Source: an uncultured Prevotellaceae bacterium
GTDB lineage: Bacteria > Bacteroidota > Bacteroidia > Bacteroidales > Bacteroidaceae
Assembly: GCA_902764705.1 (NCBI GenBank)
Contig: CACWWZ010000012.1
Coordinates: 1 to 58,800 of the forward strand
DNA length: 58,800 nucleotides
Direction of reading: 5' to 3'
Part shown: in pieces, positions 17,096 to 24,632 of the stretch
Numbering within the stretch: the stretch's first letter is position 1
How the letters are laid out: every line of letters begins with the position of its first letter
Position numbers and translations under genes: made by a program
The notes under the pieces: generated by a model
Seen by the model: the letters and a program-made list of their open reading frames with translations, nothing else
Told to the model about the DNA's origin: nothing
The model's database searches: none

Positions 17096-18106
17096 TTAAC
17101 TGTTCAATTCCACGAACTTCTTGAAGGTGCGCAGTGCAGCACCGCTGTCAATACTTTCGCGGGCAATGGCGATACACTCTTCGATGCTTTTCTGACCTTT
17201 TTCCAAAACCTGAATACCAAAGGCGGCGTTTGCCAGCACAATATTTTTCTGCGCAGGCAGGGCGCGATTCTCGAGTACGGAATCGAAGATTTGTGCGGCC
17301 TCTTCCTCTGTGGCGCCTCCAACGAGTTCTTCAGGTTTGGCAATCTCGAAACCAAGTTCCTTTGGCGAGAAGATGCGCTCGTAGTCCTTGGTAGTTACCT
17401 TGAAGTCACCAGTGAGCGAGATCTCGTCGTAGCCATCAATAGAATTCACGATACCATAGTCTATGCCCATCTTCTGGTAAACCTGGTTGTAAAGACGCAT
17501 CTGGTCGAGGTTGGCCACACCAAGCAGTTGGCATTTAGGCTGTGAGGGGTTGACGATAGGACCTAAGAGATTGAAAATCGTGGGGAATTGCAAAGCCTTA
17601 CGGATAGGACCCACAAACTTCATGGCATTGGCAAAGAGTTGGGCATGCAGATAGACGATGCCAGCCTCGTTCAGTGAACGGTTCAGCTTGTCGATGTCAT
17701 CCGTGAACTTGATGCCGTGATGGGCAATGACGTTCGAGGCACCCGATACGGAGGTTGCAGCATAGTTTCCGTGCTTCGCCACCTTATAACCTGCTCCGGC
17801 AATCACAAAACAGCTGGTGGTGGAAATATTAAAGGTGTTCTTGCGGTCACCGCCAGTGCCTACTACATCGATGTATCTGTCGGCATTCAGAATAGCTGGA
17901 ACACCCGTTTCAAGGATACCATCGCGGAAACCGAGCAACTCGTCGACAGTTACGCCACGCATCTGCAAACAGGTGAGCAGAGCGGTTATTTGCTCGTTGG
18001 GATATTCACTCTGTGTAATACCAATAAGGATTGTCTTCATCTCCTCACGGGAGAGCTCTTCGTGATTCAACAGGCGGAAGAGATAGCCTTTCATTGTCTG
18101 TTCCAT
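17096..18106 (-). CDS. trpD: Anthranilate phosphoribosyltransferase
   Basis: TrpD transfers phosphoribosyl from PRPP to anthranilate. The 336 residues show the helical N-terminal domain (LLNHEELSREEM), then the PRPP-binding VGTGGDRKNTFNIST and KVAKHGNYA, and PTIFNLLGPIVNP. It starts MEQTMKG; the internal ATG at the fifth codon is a possible alternative. It is a separate protein, not fused to the TrpG amidotransferase. The gap to trpG is 33 bases. Confidence 0.96.
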   Translation of the reverse strand: MEQTMKGYLFRLLNHEELSREEMKTILIGITQSEYPNEQITALLTCLQMRGVTVDELLGFRDGILETGVPAILNADRYIDVVGTGGDRKNTFNISTTSCFVIAGAGYKVAKHGNYAATSVSGASNVIAHHGIKFTDDIDKLNRSLNEAGIVYLHAQLFANAMKFVGPIRKALQFPTIFNLLGPIVNPSQPKCQLLGVANLDQMRLYNQVYQKMGIDYGIVNSIDGYDEISLTGDFKVTTKDYERIFSPKELGFEIAKPEELVGGATEEEAAQIFDSVLENRALPAQKNIVLANAAFGIQVLEKGQKSIEECIAIARESIDSGAALRTFKKFVELNS

Positions 18107-18139
18107 ATTATTCTATTTTTTTCTTTTACTTTTTTACCT

Positions 18140-18703
18140 TTACAAGAACATCCAGTTCTGGAGCATCTTTTTTCCATCGGGAGTGAGGACGCTTTCGGGG
18201 TGGAACTGGATGCCGCGGATGTTAAGCTCGCGATGGCGGAGGGCCATAATCTGACCTTCGTCTGAAACTGCAGTGACTTCGAGACAGTCAGGGAAATTCT
18301 CCTTCGAAACCACCCACGAGTGATAGCGCCCGATGGTGATATCACGTTCGATACCGCTGAAGATGGGGTCGTCGGCAATGATATGACAGGGCGTGGCGAC
18401 ACCATGAAAGACATCACTGAGGTTTTCAAGCTTGCCTCCGAATGCCTCTCCGATGGCCTGGTGGCCTAAGCATACACCCAGGATTGGCTTTTTGCCAGCA
18501 TAAGTCTTGATGACGTCGAGCAACAGTCCAGCCTCAGAAGGAATGCCAGGACCGGGCGAGAGGATAATCTTGCTATAAGCCTCAAGGTCTTGGAGTTCGA
18601 ACTGGTCGTTACGCAGAACCGTTACCTCTGCACCAAGTTCCTTTACTAAATGACTCAGATTGTACGTAAACGAGTCGTAATTATCTATAATGACTATTTT
18701 CAT
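18140..18703 (-). CDS. trpG: Anthranilate synthase component II (glutamine amidotransferase)
   Basis: TrpG releases ammonia from glutamine for TrpE. The 187-residue class I amidotransferase carries its triad at C78 (GVCLGHQ), H168 and E170 (FHPES). The oxyanion motif is SPGPGIPSEAG. The start at 18703 (MKIVIIDNYDSFTYN) is fixed by the conserved N terminus; the frame runs 22 codons further upstream into the trpE-trpG gap. The same subunit type can serve p-aminobenzoate synthase, but the place in the operon supports tryptophan synthesis. Confidence 0.96.
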   Translation of the reverse strand: MKIVIIDNYDSFTYNLSHLVKELGAEVTVLRNDQFELQDLEAYSKIILSPGPGIPSEAGLLLDVIKTYAGKKPILGVCLGHQAIGEAFGGKLENLSDVFHGVATPCHIIADDPIFSGIERDITIGRYHSWVVSKENFPDCLEVTAVSDEGQIMALRHRELNIRGIQFHPESVLTPDGKKMLQNWMFL

Positions 18704-18725
18704 AATTCGTGAGATTCGTGTTCGT

Positions 18726-20117
18726 TTAAAGATTCTCAGCTTTTTCGATGGCTTTACGAAGAGCACCAAGTTTGTTGTTTACTTCCTGCAGTTCATATTC
18801 CACATCGCTCTTGGCTACGATGCCACCGCCGGCCTGGAACCAGAGCTCGCCGTTGCGCGAGACGAAGGTACGGATGGTGATGGCCTGGTTGAGGCTTCCG
18901 TCAAGTCCGATGATTCCGATACAACCACCATATGCACCACGATTATGTGGCTCGTACTCAGAGATAAGCTGCATGGCGCGAACCTTCGGGGCTCCCGAAA
19001 GCGTACCAGCAGGGAAAGTATCGATAAATGCCTTGATAGGATCAGCACCTTCGTCAAGTTCACCGCTGACGCGAGATACCAAATGGATGACGTGCGAATA
19101 GTATTGCAGGTCTTTATAGAAGTCCACCTTCACCCCGTGACAGTTGCGGCTCAGGTCATTACGTGCCAAGTCTACCAGCATCACATGCTCAGCATTTTCT
19201 TTCGGGTCGTTTCGCAGATACTCTGCACCTTTGCGGTCGGCCTCGGCATCGCCTGTTCTCTTCGTCGTACCAGCGATGGGATCGATGTAAGCCTTCCTTC
19301 CTTCGATGCGACAATGTGTCTCAGGCGAAGAACCGAAGATGCGGAAACCACCGAAGTCGAAATAGAACAGATAGGGTGATGGATTGATGCTCCGCAGTGC
19401 ACGATACAGTTTGAAGTCGTCGCCCTCGAACTTCTGGATGAAGCGGCGAGAAAGAACAATCTGGAAAACATCGCCACGCAGACAATGCTGAATGCCCTTA
19501 CGGATGTTTTCGCGGTGCTCATCATCAGTCAGTGTGCTTCTGACATCACCCACAGGATGGAAATCGTAAGCCTGAACGTTCGACTTGTTCATCGCTTTCA
19601 ACACGTTGTCGATTTCAGCTTCATCGCCCAGTGTCACGACCTTCAGCATATTGTTATGATGGTCAAACTCAATTACCACCTTATATAATATATAGAGTAA
19701 GTCTGGTGCATCGTTTTTCGCCTGAGTCTCGTCCTTTACGGCAATATCCTCGAAATAACGCACAGCGTTGAACGAAGTATAACCGAAGAGTCCGCAAATT
19801 GCAGCATCTTTGCCTGTAACTTCAATACGGTCGATGAGTTCATGAATGGCTTTGTCCGAACGATAGTCCTTATTCACCTCGTGTTGAAAGGTTGTCCCGT
19901 CGGGATAATTGACGGTAGCCACACCATGTCCGATGGCGACGCTGGCTATAGGGTTGATGCCGATAAACGAGCGAGAGTTGTTTGCGTCGTGATAATCTGA
20001 GCTCTCCATCAGTGCGCTCTGTGGATAGAGGTCGCGTAATCGCATATAGACGCCTACTGGCGTATACAAATCTGCCAGAATAGTCCTGCTAACGGTTTTG
20101 TATGAATAGGTAATCAT
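18726..20117 (-). CDS. trpE: Anthranilate synthase component I
   Basis: TrpE makes anthranilate from chorismate with ammonia from TrpG. The 463 residues contain the chorismate-binding domain motifs FQIVLSRRF, FGSSPETHCRIEG, PIAGTTKRT, HVMLVDLARNDL, TFPAGTLSGAPKVRAM and RGAYGGCIGIIG. The N-terminal region carries the feedback-inhibition site of the family (ALMESSDYH resembles the LLES motif). It is slightly shorter than the enterobacterial enzyme. It lies 23 bases downstream of trpB. Confidence 0.95.
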   Translation of the reverse strand: MITYSYKTVSRTILADLYTPVGVYMRLRDLYPQSALMESSDYHDANNSRSFIGINPIASVAIGHGVATVNYPDGTTFQHEVNKDYRSDKAIHELIDRIEVTGKDAAICGLFGYTSFNAVRYFEDIAVKDETQAKNDAPDLLYILYKVVIEFDHHNNMLKVVTLGDEAEIDNVLKAMNKSNVQAYDFHPVGDVRSTLTDDEHRENIRKGIQHCLRGDVFQIVLSRRFIQKFEGDDFKLYRALRSINPSPYLFYFDFGGFRIFGSSPETHCRIEGRKAYIDPIAGTTKRTGDAEADRKGAEYLRNDPKENAEHVMLVDLARNDLSRNCHGVKVDFYKDLQYYSHVIHLVSRVSGELDEGADPIKAFIDTFPAGTLSGAPKVRAMQLISEYEPHNRGAYGGCIGIIGLDGSLNQAITIRTFVSRNGELWFQAGGGIVAKSDVEYELQEVNNKLGALRKAIEKAENL

Positions 20118-20140
20118 AATTACTAATTCCTAATTTCTAA

Positions 20141-21346
20141 TTAAAACTCTCCGTATTCCTTAGCCATTTGTTTGTTCTTCAGATACGTCTCCACATCCTT
20201 GTCACCACGCCCGCTGACAGTCAGTACCACGACATCGTCGGGTTTAAAGGTGAGTTTCTTCAGAGCAGCGATAGCGTGGGCACTCTCAATAGCGGGGATG
20301 ATACCCTCCATGCGAGTGAGTTCGTAACCGCCGTAGATGGCCTCGTCGTCGTTGATAGATAGCACTTTGGTACGTCCTTGCTTTGCCATGTTGCAATGCA
20401 TCGGACCGACACCAGGATAGTCGAGACCTGCAGAAATGGTAAAGGCCTCCTGAATTTGTCCGTCCTCATTTTGCATTACCAGCATCTTGGCTCCGTGCAA
20501 GATTCCCGTCGTGCCACGATGAATCGTTGCTGCCGTGTAGTCGGTATCCCAACCGTGTCCACCAGCCTCAGCCAACACAATCTTCACGCGTTCGTCATCC
20601 ATGTAATGGTAGATGGTTCCGGCAGCATTGCTTCCACCTCCGATGCAGGCAATGAGATAATCTGGATAGTTGCGACCAATCTTTTCCTCCAGCTGCCACT
20701 TGATTTCCTCGGAGATGACGCTCTGCATACGAGCCACAAGGTCAGGGTAGGGATGCGGACCCATCGTGGAACCAACGATATAGAATGTGTCTGAAGGATG
20801 ACAGCACCAATCGCGGATAGCCTCACTGCAGGCATCGCTTAGTGTCATGTTGCCTGTGCGGACGGGATGCACTTCGGCGCCCAACATCTTCATACGCTCT
20901 ACGTTGGTGTGCTGACGCTCTACGTCGGTAGCACCCATAAACACCTCGCACTTCATGTTCATCAGTGCACAGACCGTTGCAGTTGCCACACCATGCTGTC
21001 CGGCGCCAGTCTCAGCGATGATGCGCGTCTTTCCCATCTTCTTAGCCAACAGAATCTGTCCGATGGTGTTGTTGATCTTATGAGCACCCGTGTGGTTCAA
21101 GTCTTCACGCTTCAGGTATAACTGACAGCCATACTGCTCGCTCATGCGCTTTGCTAAGTAGAGTGGTGACGGACGTCCCACATAATCCTTCAATAGTGTA
21201 TGATACTCGTCCTTGAACTCTGCACTTTCGATAATCGGCAGATATGCCTCTTGCAAGTCATGAACGCACTTGTAGAGAATTTCTGGTACGTAAGCACCTC
21301 CGAATTCTCCGTAGAAACCATTTTTGTCAACTTGATAATTTCCCAT
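20141..21346 (-). CDS. trpB: Tryptophan synthase beta subunit
   Basis: TrpB is the PLP enzyme that joins indole and serine to tryptophan. The 401 residues show the PLP-lysine motif LNHTGAHKINNTIGQ, ETGAGQHGVATA, ACIGGGSNAAG for phosphate binding, GLDYPGVGP and TVSGRGDKD. It is the first structural gene of the operon, so trpB and trpA are at opposite ends. The leader carries a Trp-rich peptide, a hairpin and a short word repeat. Confidence 0.97.
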   Translation of the reverse strand: MGNYQVDKNGFYGEFGGAYVPEILYKCVHDLQEAYLPIIESAEFKDEYHTLLKDYVGRPSPLYLAKRMSEQYGCQLYLKREDLNHTGAHKINNTIGQILLAKKMGKTRIIAETGAGQHGVATATVCALMNMKCEVFMGATDVERQHTNVERMKMLGAEVHPVRTGNMTLSDACSEAIRDWCCHPSDTFYIVGSTMGPHPYPDLVARMQSVISEEIKWQLEEKIGRNYPDYLIACIGGGSNAAGTIYHYMDDERVKIVLAEAGGHGWDTDYTAATIHRGTTGILHGAKMLVMQNEDGQIQEAFTISAGLDYPGVGPMHCNMAKQGRTKVLSINDDEAIYGGYELTRMEGIIPAIESAHAIAALKKLTFKPDDVVVLTVSGRGDKDVETYLKNKQMAKEYGEF

Positions 21347-21362
21347 ATTTTTTATTTTTATT

Positions 21363-21396
21363 CTAAACTCTAAACTCTCAACTTTAAACTTTCAAC
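21363..21396. repeat. 7-bp word repeat in the trp leader
   Basis: Words of the type TAAACTC, TCAACTTT and AAACTTT are repeated between the attenuator hairpin and trpB. They lie where the U-tract of a classical attenuator would be. Confidence 0.6.
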
Positions 21397-21400
21397 TGAA

Positions 21401-21430
21401 AGAGGCCCGTCGCAAGAACGACAGGCCTCT
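21401..21430 (-). terminator. Attenuator-like hairpin of the trp operon
   Basis: On the minus strand AGAGGCC-U-GUCG pairs with CGAC-G-GGCCUCU as a 12-bp stem with one U-G wobble and a 6-base loop. It lies 44 bases past the leader-peptide stop. A clean U-tract does not follow, only UUCAGUUGAAAGUUU, so termination efficiency is uncertain. A smaller hairpin (CCTAT/ATAGG) just upstream could be the competing element. Confidence 0.6.
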
Positions 21431-21473
21431 CAGTATTTCTCCTATGACAACTTATAGGTACGCGGCTATCTTC

Positions 21474-21530
21474 TCACGATTGTCCAAATCTTGAGTCACG
21501 CCACCACCAATAATTTGCTATTTTTATCAT
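21474..21530 (-). CDS. trpL: trp operon leader peptide with three consecutive Trp codons
   Basis: This 18-codon ORF reads MIKIANYWWWRDSRFGQS. Three TGG codons in a row in so short an ORF, between the trp promoter and a hairpin and ahead of trpB, are the hallmark of ribosome-mediated attenuation. Shortage of charged tRNA-Trp would stall the ribosome on these codons and change the folding of the downstream leader. The ATG is 34 bases after the -7 element. The sequence GGACAA near the end can pair with UUGUC downstream, a possible pause structure. The mechanism is inferred; a trp leader motif in Bacteroidota has been described in comparative RNA work. Confidence 0.85.
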   Translation of the reverse strand: MIKIANYWWWRDSRFGQS

Positions 21531-21563
21531 ATCTTCTAATGCTTTTTTGTTACATTTCGTCGG

Positions 21564-21595
21564 CAAAAGTATATATAATTTTGCAAATCTGCAAA
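21564..21595 (-). promoter_or_regulatory. trp operon promoter with overlapping inverted repeat
   Basis: On the minus strand TTTG (21595-21592) and TACTTTTG (21571-21564) are exactly 20 bp apart. The dyad TTTGCA-N4-TGCAAA at 21580-21595 covers the -33 element and could be an operator. No known TrpR-type site is claimed. Confidence 0.7.
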
Positions 21596-21634
21596 CTTTT
21601 TGCCGTTTTTTTTATGTTTTTGATAGAAAAAGTG

Positions 21635-21642
21635 TAATTTTG
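21635..21642 (+). promoter_or_regulatory. -7 element of the thioesterase gene
   Basis: TAATTTTG lies 23 bases before the ATG at 21666. The -33 region is only a weak match (TTTA at 21611-21614), so this is a moderate call. It diverges from the trp promoter. Confidence 0.5.
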
Positions 21643-21665
21643 CCAACGAATTAACACAAAAAGGA

Positions 21666-22061
21666 ATGAATATACAAGAATTACTAAATAGGACCGATCG
21701 TTTTGCTGCCAATGCCGGTTGTCAGATTACTGAAGTTGATGCACAGCATGCCGTAGCCGTAATGACCGTTACCAATGGTCACCTAAACGGTGGCAATGTT
21801 TGTCAGGGTGGAGCCCTTTTTACACTTGCTGACCTTGCCATAGCAGCACTGATGAACTACAATGGGCAGTTGACCTTTGGCATCCACAATAGCATCATGT
21901 TCGTTTCTTCTGCCCGTGAAGGCGACGTACTCACTGCCGAGGTTGTCAACGTCAGTGACCACCATAAGATTCCCAGTGTCGAGGTTCGCGTCACCAATCA
22001 GGACGGCCGGCTTATTTGTCACGTTACCGGCATGGGTTACCGCAAAGCTCAGTATTTATAA
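21666..22061 (+). CDS. PaaI/hotdog-fold thioesterase
   Basis: This is a 131-residue single hotdog-fold protein. LNGGNVCQGGALFTLADLAIAALMNY is the long central helix region, with Asn/Gln and Asp residues where PaaI-type acyl-CoA thioesterases have their catalytic groups. ITFG-like and EGDVLTAEV strands follow. Such enzymes hydrolyse acyl-CoA or aryl-CoA thioesters in the cytoplasm, often as a housekeeping step. Length is typical. The last 13 bases overlap the convergent lipoprotein gene. The substrate cannot be assigned from sequence. Confidence 0.85.
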   Translation: MNIQELLNRTDRFAANAGCQITEVDAQHAVAVMTVTNGHLNGGNVCQGGALFTLADLAIAALMNYNGQLTFGIHNSIMFVSSAREGDVLTAEVVNVSDHHKIPSVEVRVTNQDGRLICHVTGMGYRKAQYL

Positions 22062-22432
22062 AAACTCCATCGTTGGTTATCCTTGCTTAGCACCAGATTG
22101 TCGTCATCGAGCTTGTCAATCTTCAGGCGGATGTCGGTAAAAGGACCAAAGCCGAAGGTCTGCTCGACGAGCATCGTGTCGGCAGCGATTCCCAGTTTGG
22201 AGAAACATTGCATGAAGAGACTATCGCCCTGATGCTGGAAATTTCCGTAGACCTCATTGTCGTTGAGGTTCTTAATCCAAGTGATAGATCCTGAGAAGCT
22301 GATATATTTCGTGTCCGAATCTGCCTGATGCCACTGCCCCCACAAGTCGCCAGCCTCACCGCCCTCCTGACAGGAGGAAAGAAGGAAGATGTATGATGTA
22401 AGAAGTATGATGTTTCTAAAGAATCTTGCCAT
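22049..22432 (-). CDS. Small lipoprotein with lipocalin-like domain
   Basis: This 127-residue lipoprotein has a signal peptide MARFFRNIILLTSYIFLLSSC, with the lipid-modified Cys at position 21. The mature part has short repeated beta strands (LWGQWHQADSDTKYISFSGSITWI.., GDSLFMQCFS, LVLSKDNQRWSFYKY) as in Bacteroidota lipocalin-like proteins of unknown function. The frame is open 24 codons further upstream, but the lipobox places the start at 22432. It overlaps the end of the Wzi-like gene by 17 bases, so the two are co-transcribed and the lipoprotein may assist surface polysaccharide attachment. Confidence 0.75.
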   Translation of the reverse strand: MARFFRNIILLTSYIFLLSSCQEGGEAGDLWGQWHQADSDTKYISFSGSITWIKNLNDNEVYGNFQHQGDSLFMQCFSKLGIAADTMLVEQTFGFGPFTDIRLKIDKLDDDNLVLSKDNQRWSFYKY

Positions 22433-23924
22433 GATAGCTGATTTTGAAGTTGAACGTTGAACAATCGCCATAGATATTGCCTTTGTCGAATGCGTAGGCC
22501 GCACTGACGCGCCAGGGGCCGGTGTGGTATTCGCCCTGCATCATGGCGTCGAAGGAGTGATGCTTGTCGGCCAGTGGCGTGGCGTACGTGCCCCATCCCT
22601 CGCGGTAGGACCCCTTGATAAGGTAGGAGAGACAGTCGGTAATTTCGCCACTAAGTCCCACGTGCCAAGCCTTGATGCGATTATCACGAAAACCGAGAAA
22701 ACAGTCTTTATTATATATCGGTGATGTGATGAGTGGATTACCGGGTGTCATGCCGTAGTGGGAAAAGCTGTTATAGAACATGTGGTTGTAGTAATTGTCA
22801 TCGCCAGTGACGTAGTCTGAAATCTGGCCGCGTACCGATCTAGGGTAGTCGTCTGGGTCGCAGTGCAGCGGTCCTGACTGGTTGGTGGTCTGGAAATACT
22901 CCACCACGGCTTTACGAATATACTGACGGCCAGCCGCCTTGTTATTGTATTGCAGTCCCCATAGTCCGTCCCAGCCGTTGCTTTTGCGCATGCCGGATCC
23001 ATCATCGAACGGGTCGTCGCCGTAAATCTGCAACTGGTGATAGCTGTTTATGTTCCAACCTATTTGGATAGTCATCGAACCGATGTGATTGCCATAAATC
23101 CAGTCTTCCAAGGCATCGTCTTCATAATAATCCCCATCACCGAGCGGTAGAATGACGTTCCAGAATGTTCTCAAACCAGCAGGTTTCTCCTTGATGCTCT
23201 CGTGGCCATTGATGAAGGTATGGATGGCACCTCCAAACTGTACAGCATGCTCTATGCCTGCAGTAATGAAGAAGCGTTTCTTAGGATTGGTACGGAAGTA
23301 CAGGTGTTTCTGGTGGTACCAGATGCCTTCTGCGTACGATTGATTGATACTGCCTCCCTGCCAGAACTTGTCTTCACGATAGCCACTGTCCATAAACTTG
23401 CCATATCCGAAGTCGAAGTTGATTTGTAACCAACCGTGGGTATGTGGTATCGTGTAGAAACCATTGGTGCCGATATGAATCTGCGGGATAGGCTTGGCAT
23501 TCATTCCCTTGACGAAAGCTCCAGAGGAAAGTTGTGGGTCACGTAGAACAGGGGCTAATTCACGGCTTCCAGCCTCGACGAGAAGCGCTTGCCACGACAG
23601 ATTGATATAGCACTGCTGTAGGTATGCCTTATGGTCAGCGTGTACGGAGGCAATAGCGTCGATACAGCCCGATAGCGTTAGGTTGTCTGATAGTGAATGT
23701 TCTATATTCATGGTTCCTCGCATATAGGCGGTATTGGCACGCGTCGCCAGTGTATGATAGCGGTTGGCTGTCAGTTGATAGGCTGTATAGTCGCCAGTTC
23801 CGACGGCAGTCTCCGCTGTCAGATCATAGTTGATGTGTGTTGACAGCGTGTCCTGGGCTTGGATGGGAGACGTGCACACCAAACCAAGAATGCATGCGAA
23901 TAGTTGACAGAGCCTCAATTTCAT
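22416..23924 (-). CDS. Wzi-type capsule assembly outer-membrane protein
   Basis: This 502-residue outer-membrane beta-barrel belongs to the capsule-assembly Wzi family as judged by its strand pattern. A signal peptide (KLRLCQLFACILGLVCTSPIQAQ) is followed by alternating aromatic strands, SLSDNLTLSGCIDAI, LLVEAGSREL, WLQINFDFGYGKFMDSGY, FFITAGIEHAVQFGG and the final strand CSTFNFKISYHGKIL. Wzi in Klebsiella and E. coli attaches group 1 capsule to the cell surface. Its promoter shares a module with the exporter operon at 37.9 kb, which supports a role with that polysaccharide. The ATG is four bases after the -7 element. Confidence 0.8.
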   Translation of the reverse strand: MKLRLCQLFACILGLVCTSPIQAQDTLSTHINYDLTAETAVGTGDYTAYQLTANRYHTLATRANTAYMRGTMNIEHSLSDNLTLSGCIDAIASVHADHKAYLQQCYINLSWQALLVEAGSRELAPVLRDPQLSSGAFVKGMNAKPIPQIHIGTNGFYTIPHTHGWLQINFDFGYGKFMDSGYREDKFWQGGSINQSYAEGIWYHQKHLYFRTNPKKRFFITAGIEHAVQFGGAIHTFINGHESIKEKPAGLRTFWNVILPLGDGDYYEDDALEDWIYGNHIGSMTIQIGWNINSYHQLQIYGDDPFDDGSGMRKSNGWDGLWGLQYNNKAAGRQYIRKAVVEYFQTTNQSGPLHCDPDDYPRSVRGQISDYVTGDDNYYNHMFYNSFSHYGMTPGNPLITSPIYNKDCFLGFRDNRIKAWHVGLSGEITDCLSYLIKGSYREGWGTYATPLADKHHSFDAMMQGEYHTGPWRVSAAYAFDKGNIYGDCSTFNFKISYHGKIL

Positions 23925-23928
23925 GGTG

Positions 23929-23960
23929 CAAAGGTAGTGCAAATCGAACGAAAAACCAAA
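23929..23960 (-). promoter_or_regulatory. Promoter of the Wzi-like gene, leaderless, module shared with exporter operon
   Basis: On the minus strand TTTG (23960-23957) and TACCTTTG (23936-23929) are 20 bp apart. The ATG at 23924 follows after only CACC. Upstream, to about 24012, the sequence matches the region before the SLBB exporter gene, including ATGC(A/C)GCCTACT on the plus strand. Confidence 0.75.
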
Positions 23961-24035
23961 TTTATTTGAGTTTTTCTGAGATGCAGCCTACTTTCGACGA
24001 AGTCAAAGGTACATAAAAAGAAGTACACACGCAAG

Positions 24036-24049
24036 TTTTTGCGCAAAAA
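24036..24049. repeat. Perfect 14-bp palindrome after the sugar transferase gene
   Basis: TTTTTGCGCAAAAA is its own reverse complement and lies 14 bases beyond the stop of the leftward transferase gene. It could be a short terminator stem or a binding site. Confidence 0.45.
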
Positions 24050-24062
24050 GACAATTTATAGG

Positions 24063-24632
24063 TCAGAAAATCTTTCCCGAAGCGATATTAAGAAACGTCA
24101 GACAGAGAATTTTGAAGTCTGTCCATAATGACTGGTGCTCCAGATAGTAAAGGTCGAATTCCAGACGTTTCAGCATTTTATCGATGTTGTCCGTATAGCC
24201 ATTCTTCAGTGTGGCATAACTGGTGACACCAGGTCGCAGCACGTAGAGTCGTTCGTAACGGCTGTCGCGCTCCATGATTTTCCGGATATAGTAGGGACGC
24301 TCAGGACGATAGCCTACAAAGGCCATATCGCCAATGAACACATTCCATAGCTGGGGAAGTTCGTCGAGATGGTGTCTGCGCAACAACTTTCCTACCTTTG
24401 TCAGACGAGGATCGTCCTCAGATTGCAGCAACTCTTCACCGTTTTCCTCGGCATTGGTTTTCATGCTACGGAACTTATAAATATAAAACGGTTTTCCGTG
24501 CAGTCCGATACGTTCCTGCTTGTATATAACTGGTCCGCCGCTTAGTTTAATCGCCAGATAGCATATCAGGAAAAGTGGTGAAAAGATGAGCAGACAGCAG
24601 GCAGATATGATGAAGTCGAGTAGGCGTTTCAT
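24063..24632 (-). CDS. Monotopic phosphoglycosyl transferase (bacterial sugar transferase)
   Basis: This 189-residue enzyme of the Bac_transf (PglC/WcaJ C-terminal) family loads the first sugar phosphate onto undecaprenyl phosphate. The N-terminal hydrophobic segment (LLDFIISACCLLIFSPLFLI) is the re-entrant helix. GGPVIYKQERIG.HGKPF.IYKFRSM is the family core. The catalytic Asp-Glu pair is D90-E91 in HHLDELPQ, followed by NVF.GDMAFVGYRPERP and RPGVTSYA. It overlaps the upstream polytopic transferase by ATGA. The donor sugar cannot be read from sequence. Confidence 0.9.
   Translation of the reverse strand: MKRLLDFIISACCLLIFSPLFLICYLAIKLSGGPVIYKQERIGLHGKPFYIYKFRSMKTNAEENGEELLQSEDDPRLTKVGKLLRRHHLDELPQLWNVFIGDMAFVGYRPERPYYIRKIMERDSRYERLYVLRPGVTSYATLKNGYTDNIDKMLKRLEFDLYYLEHQSLWTDFKILCLTFLNIASGKIF

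Noticed and set aside
18704-18769. 22 extra N-terminal codons of trpG
   Set aside because: All TrpG proteins begin at the MxxxIDNYDSFTYN block. The extension lies in the trpE-trpG gap and is basic without homology.
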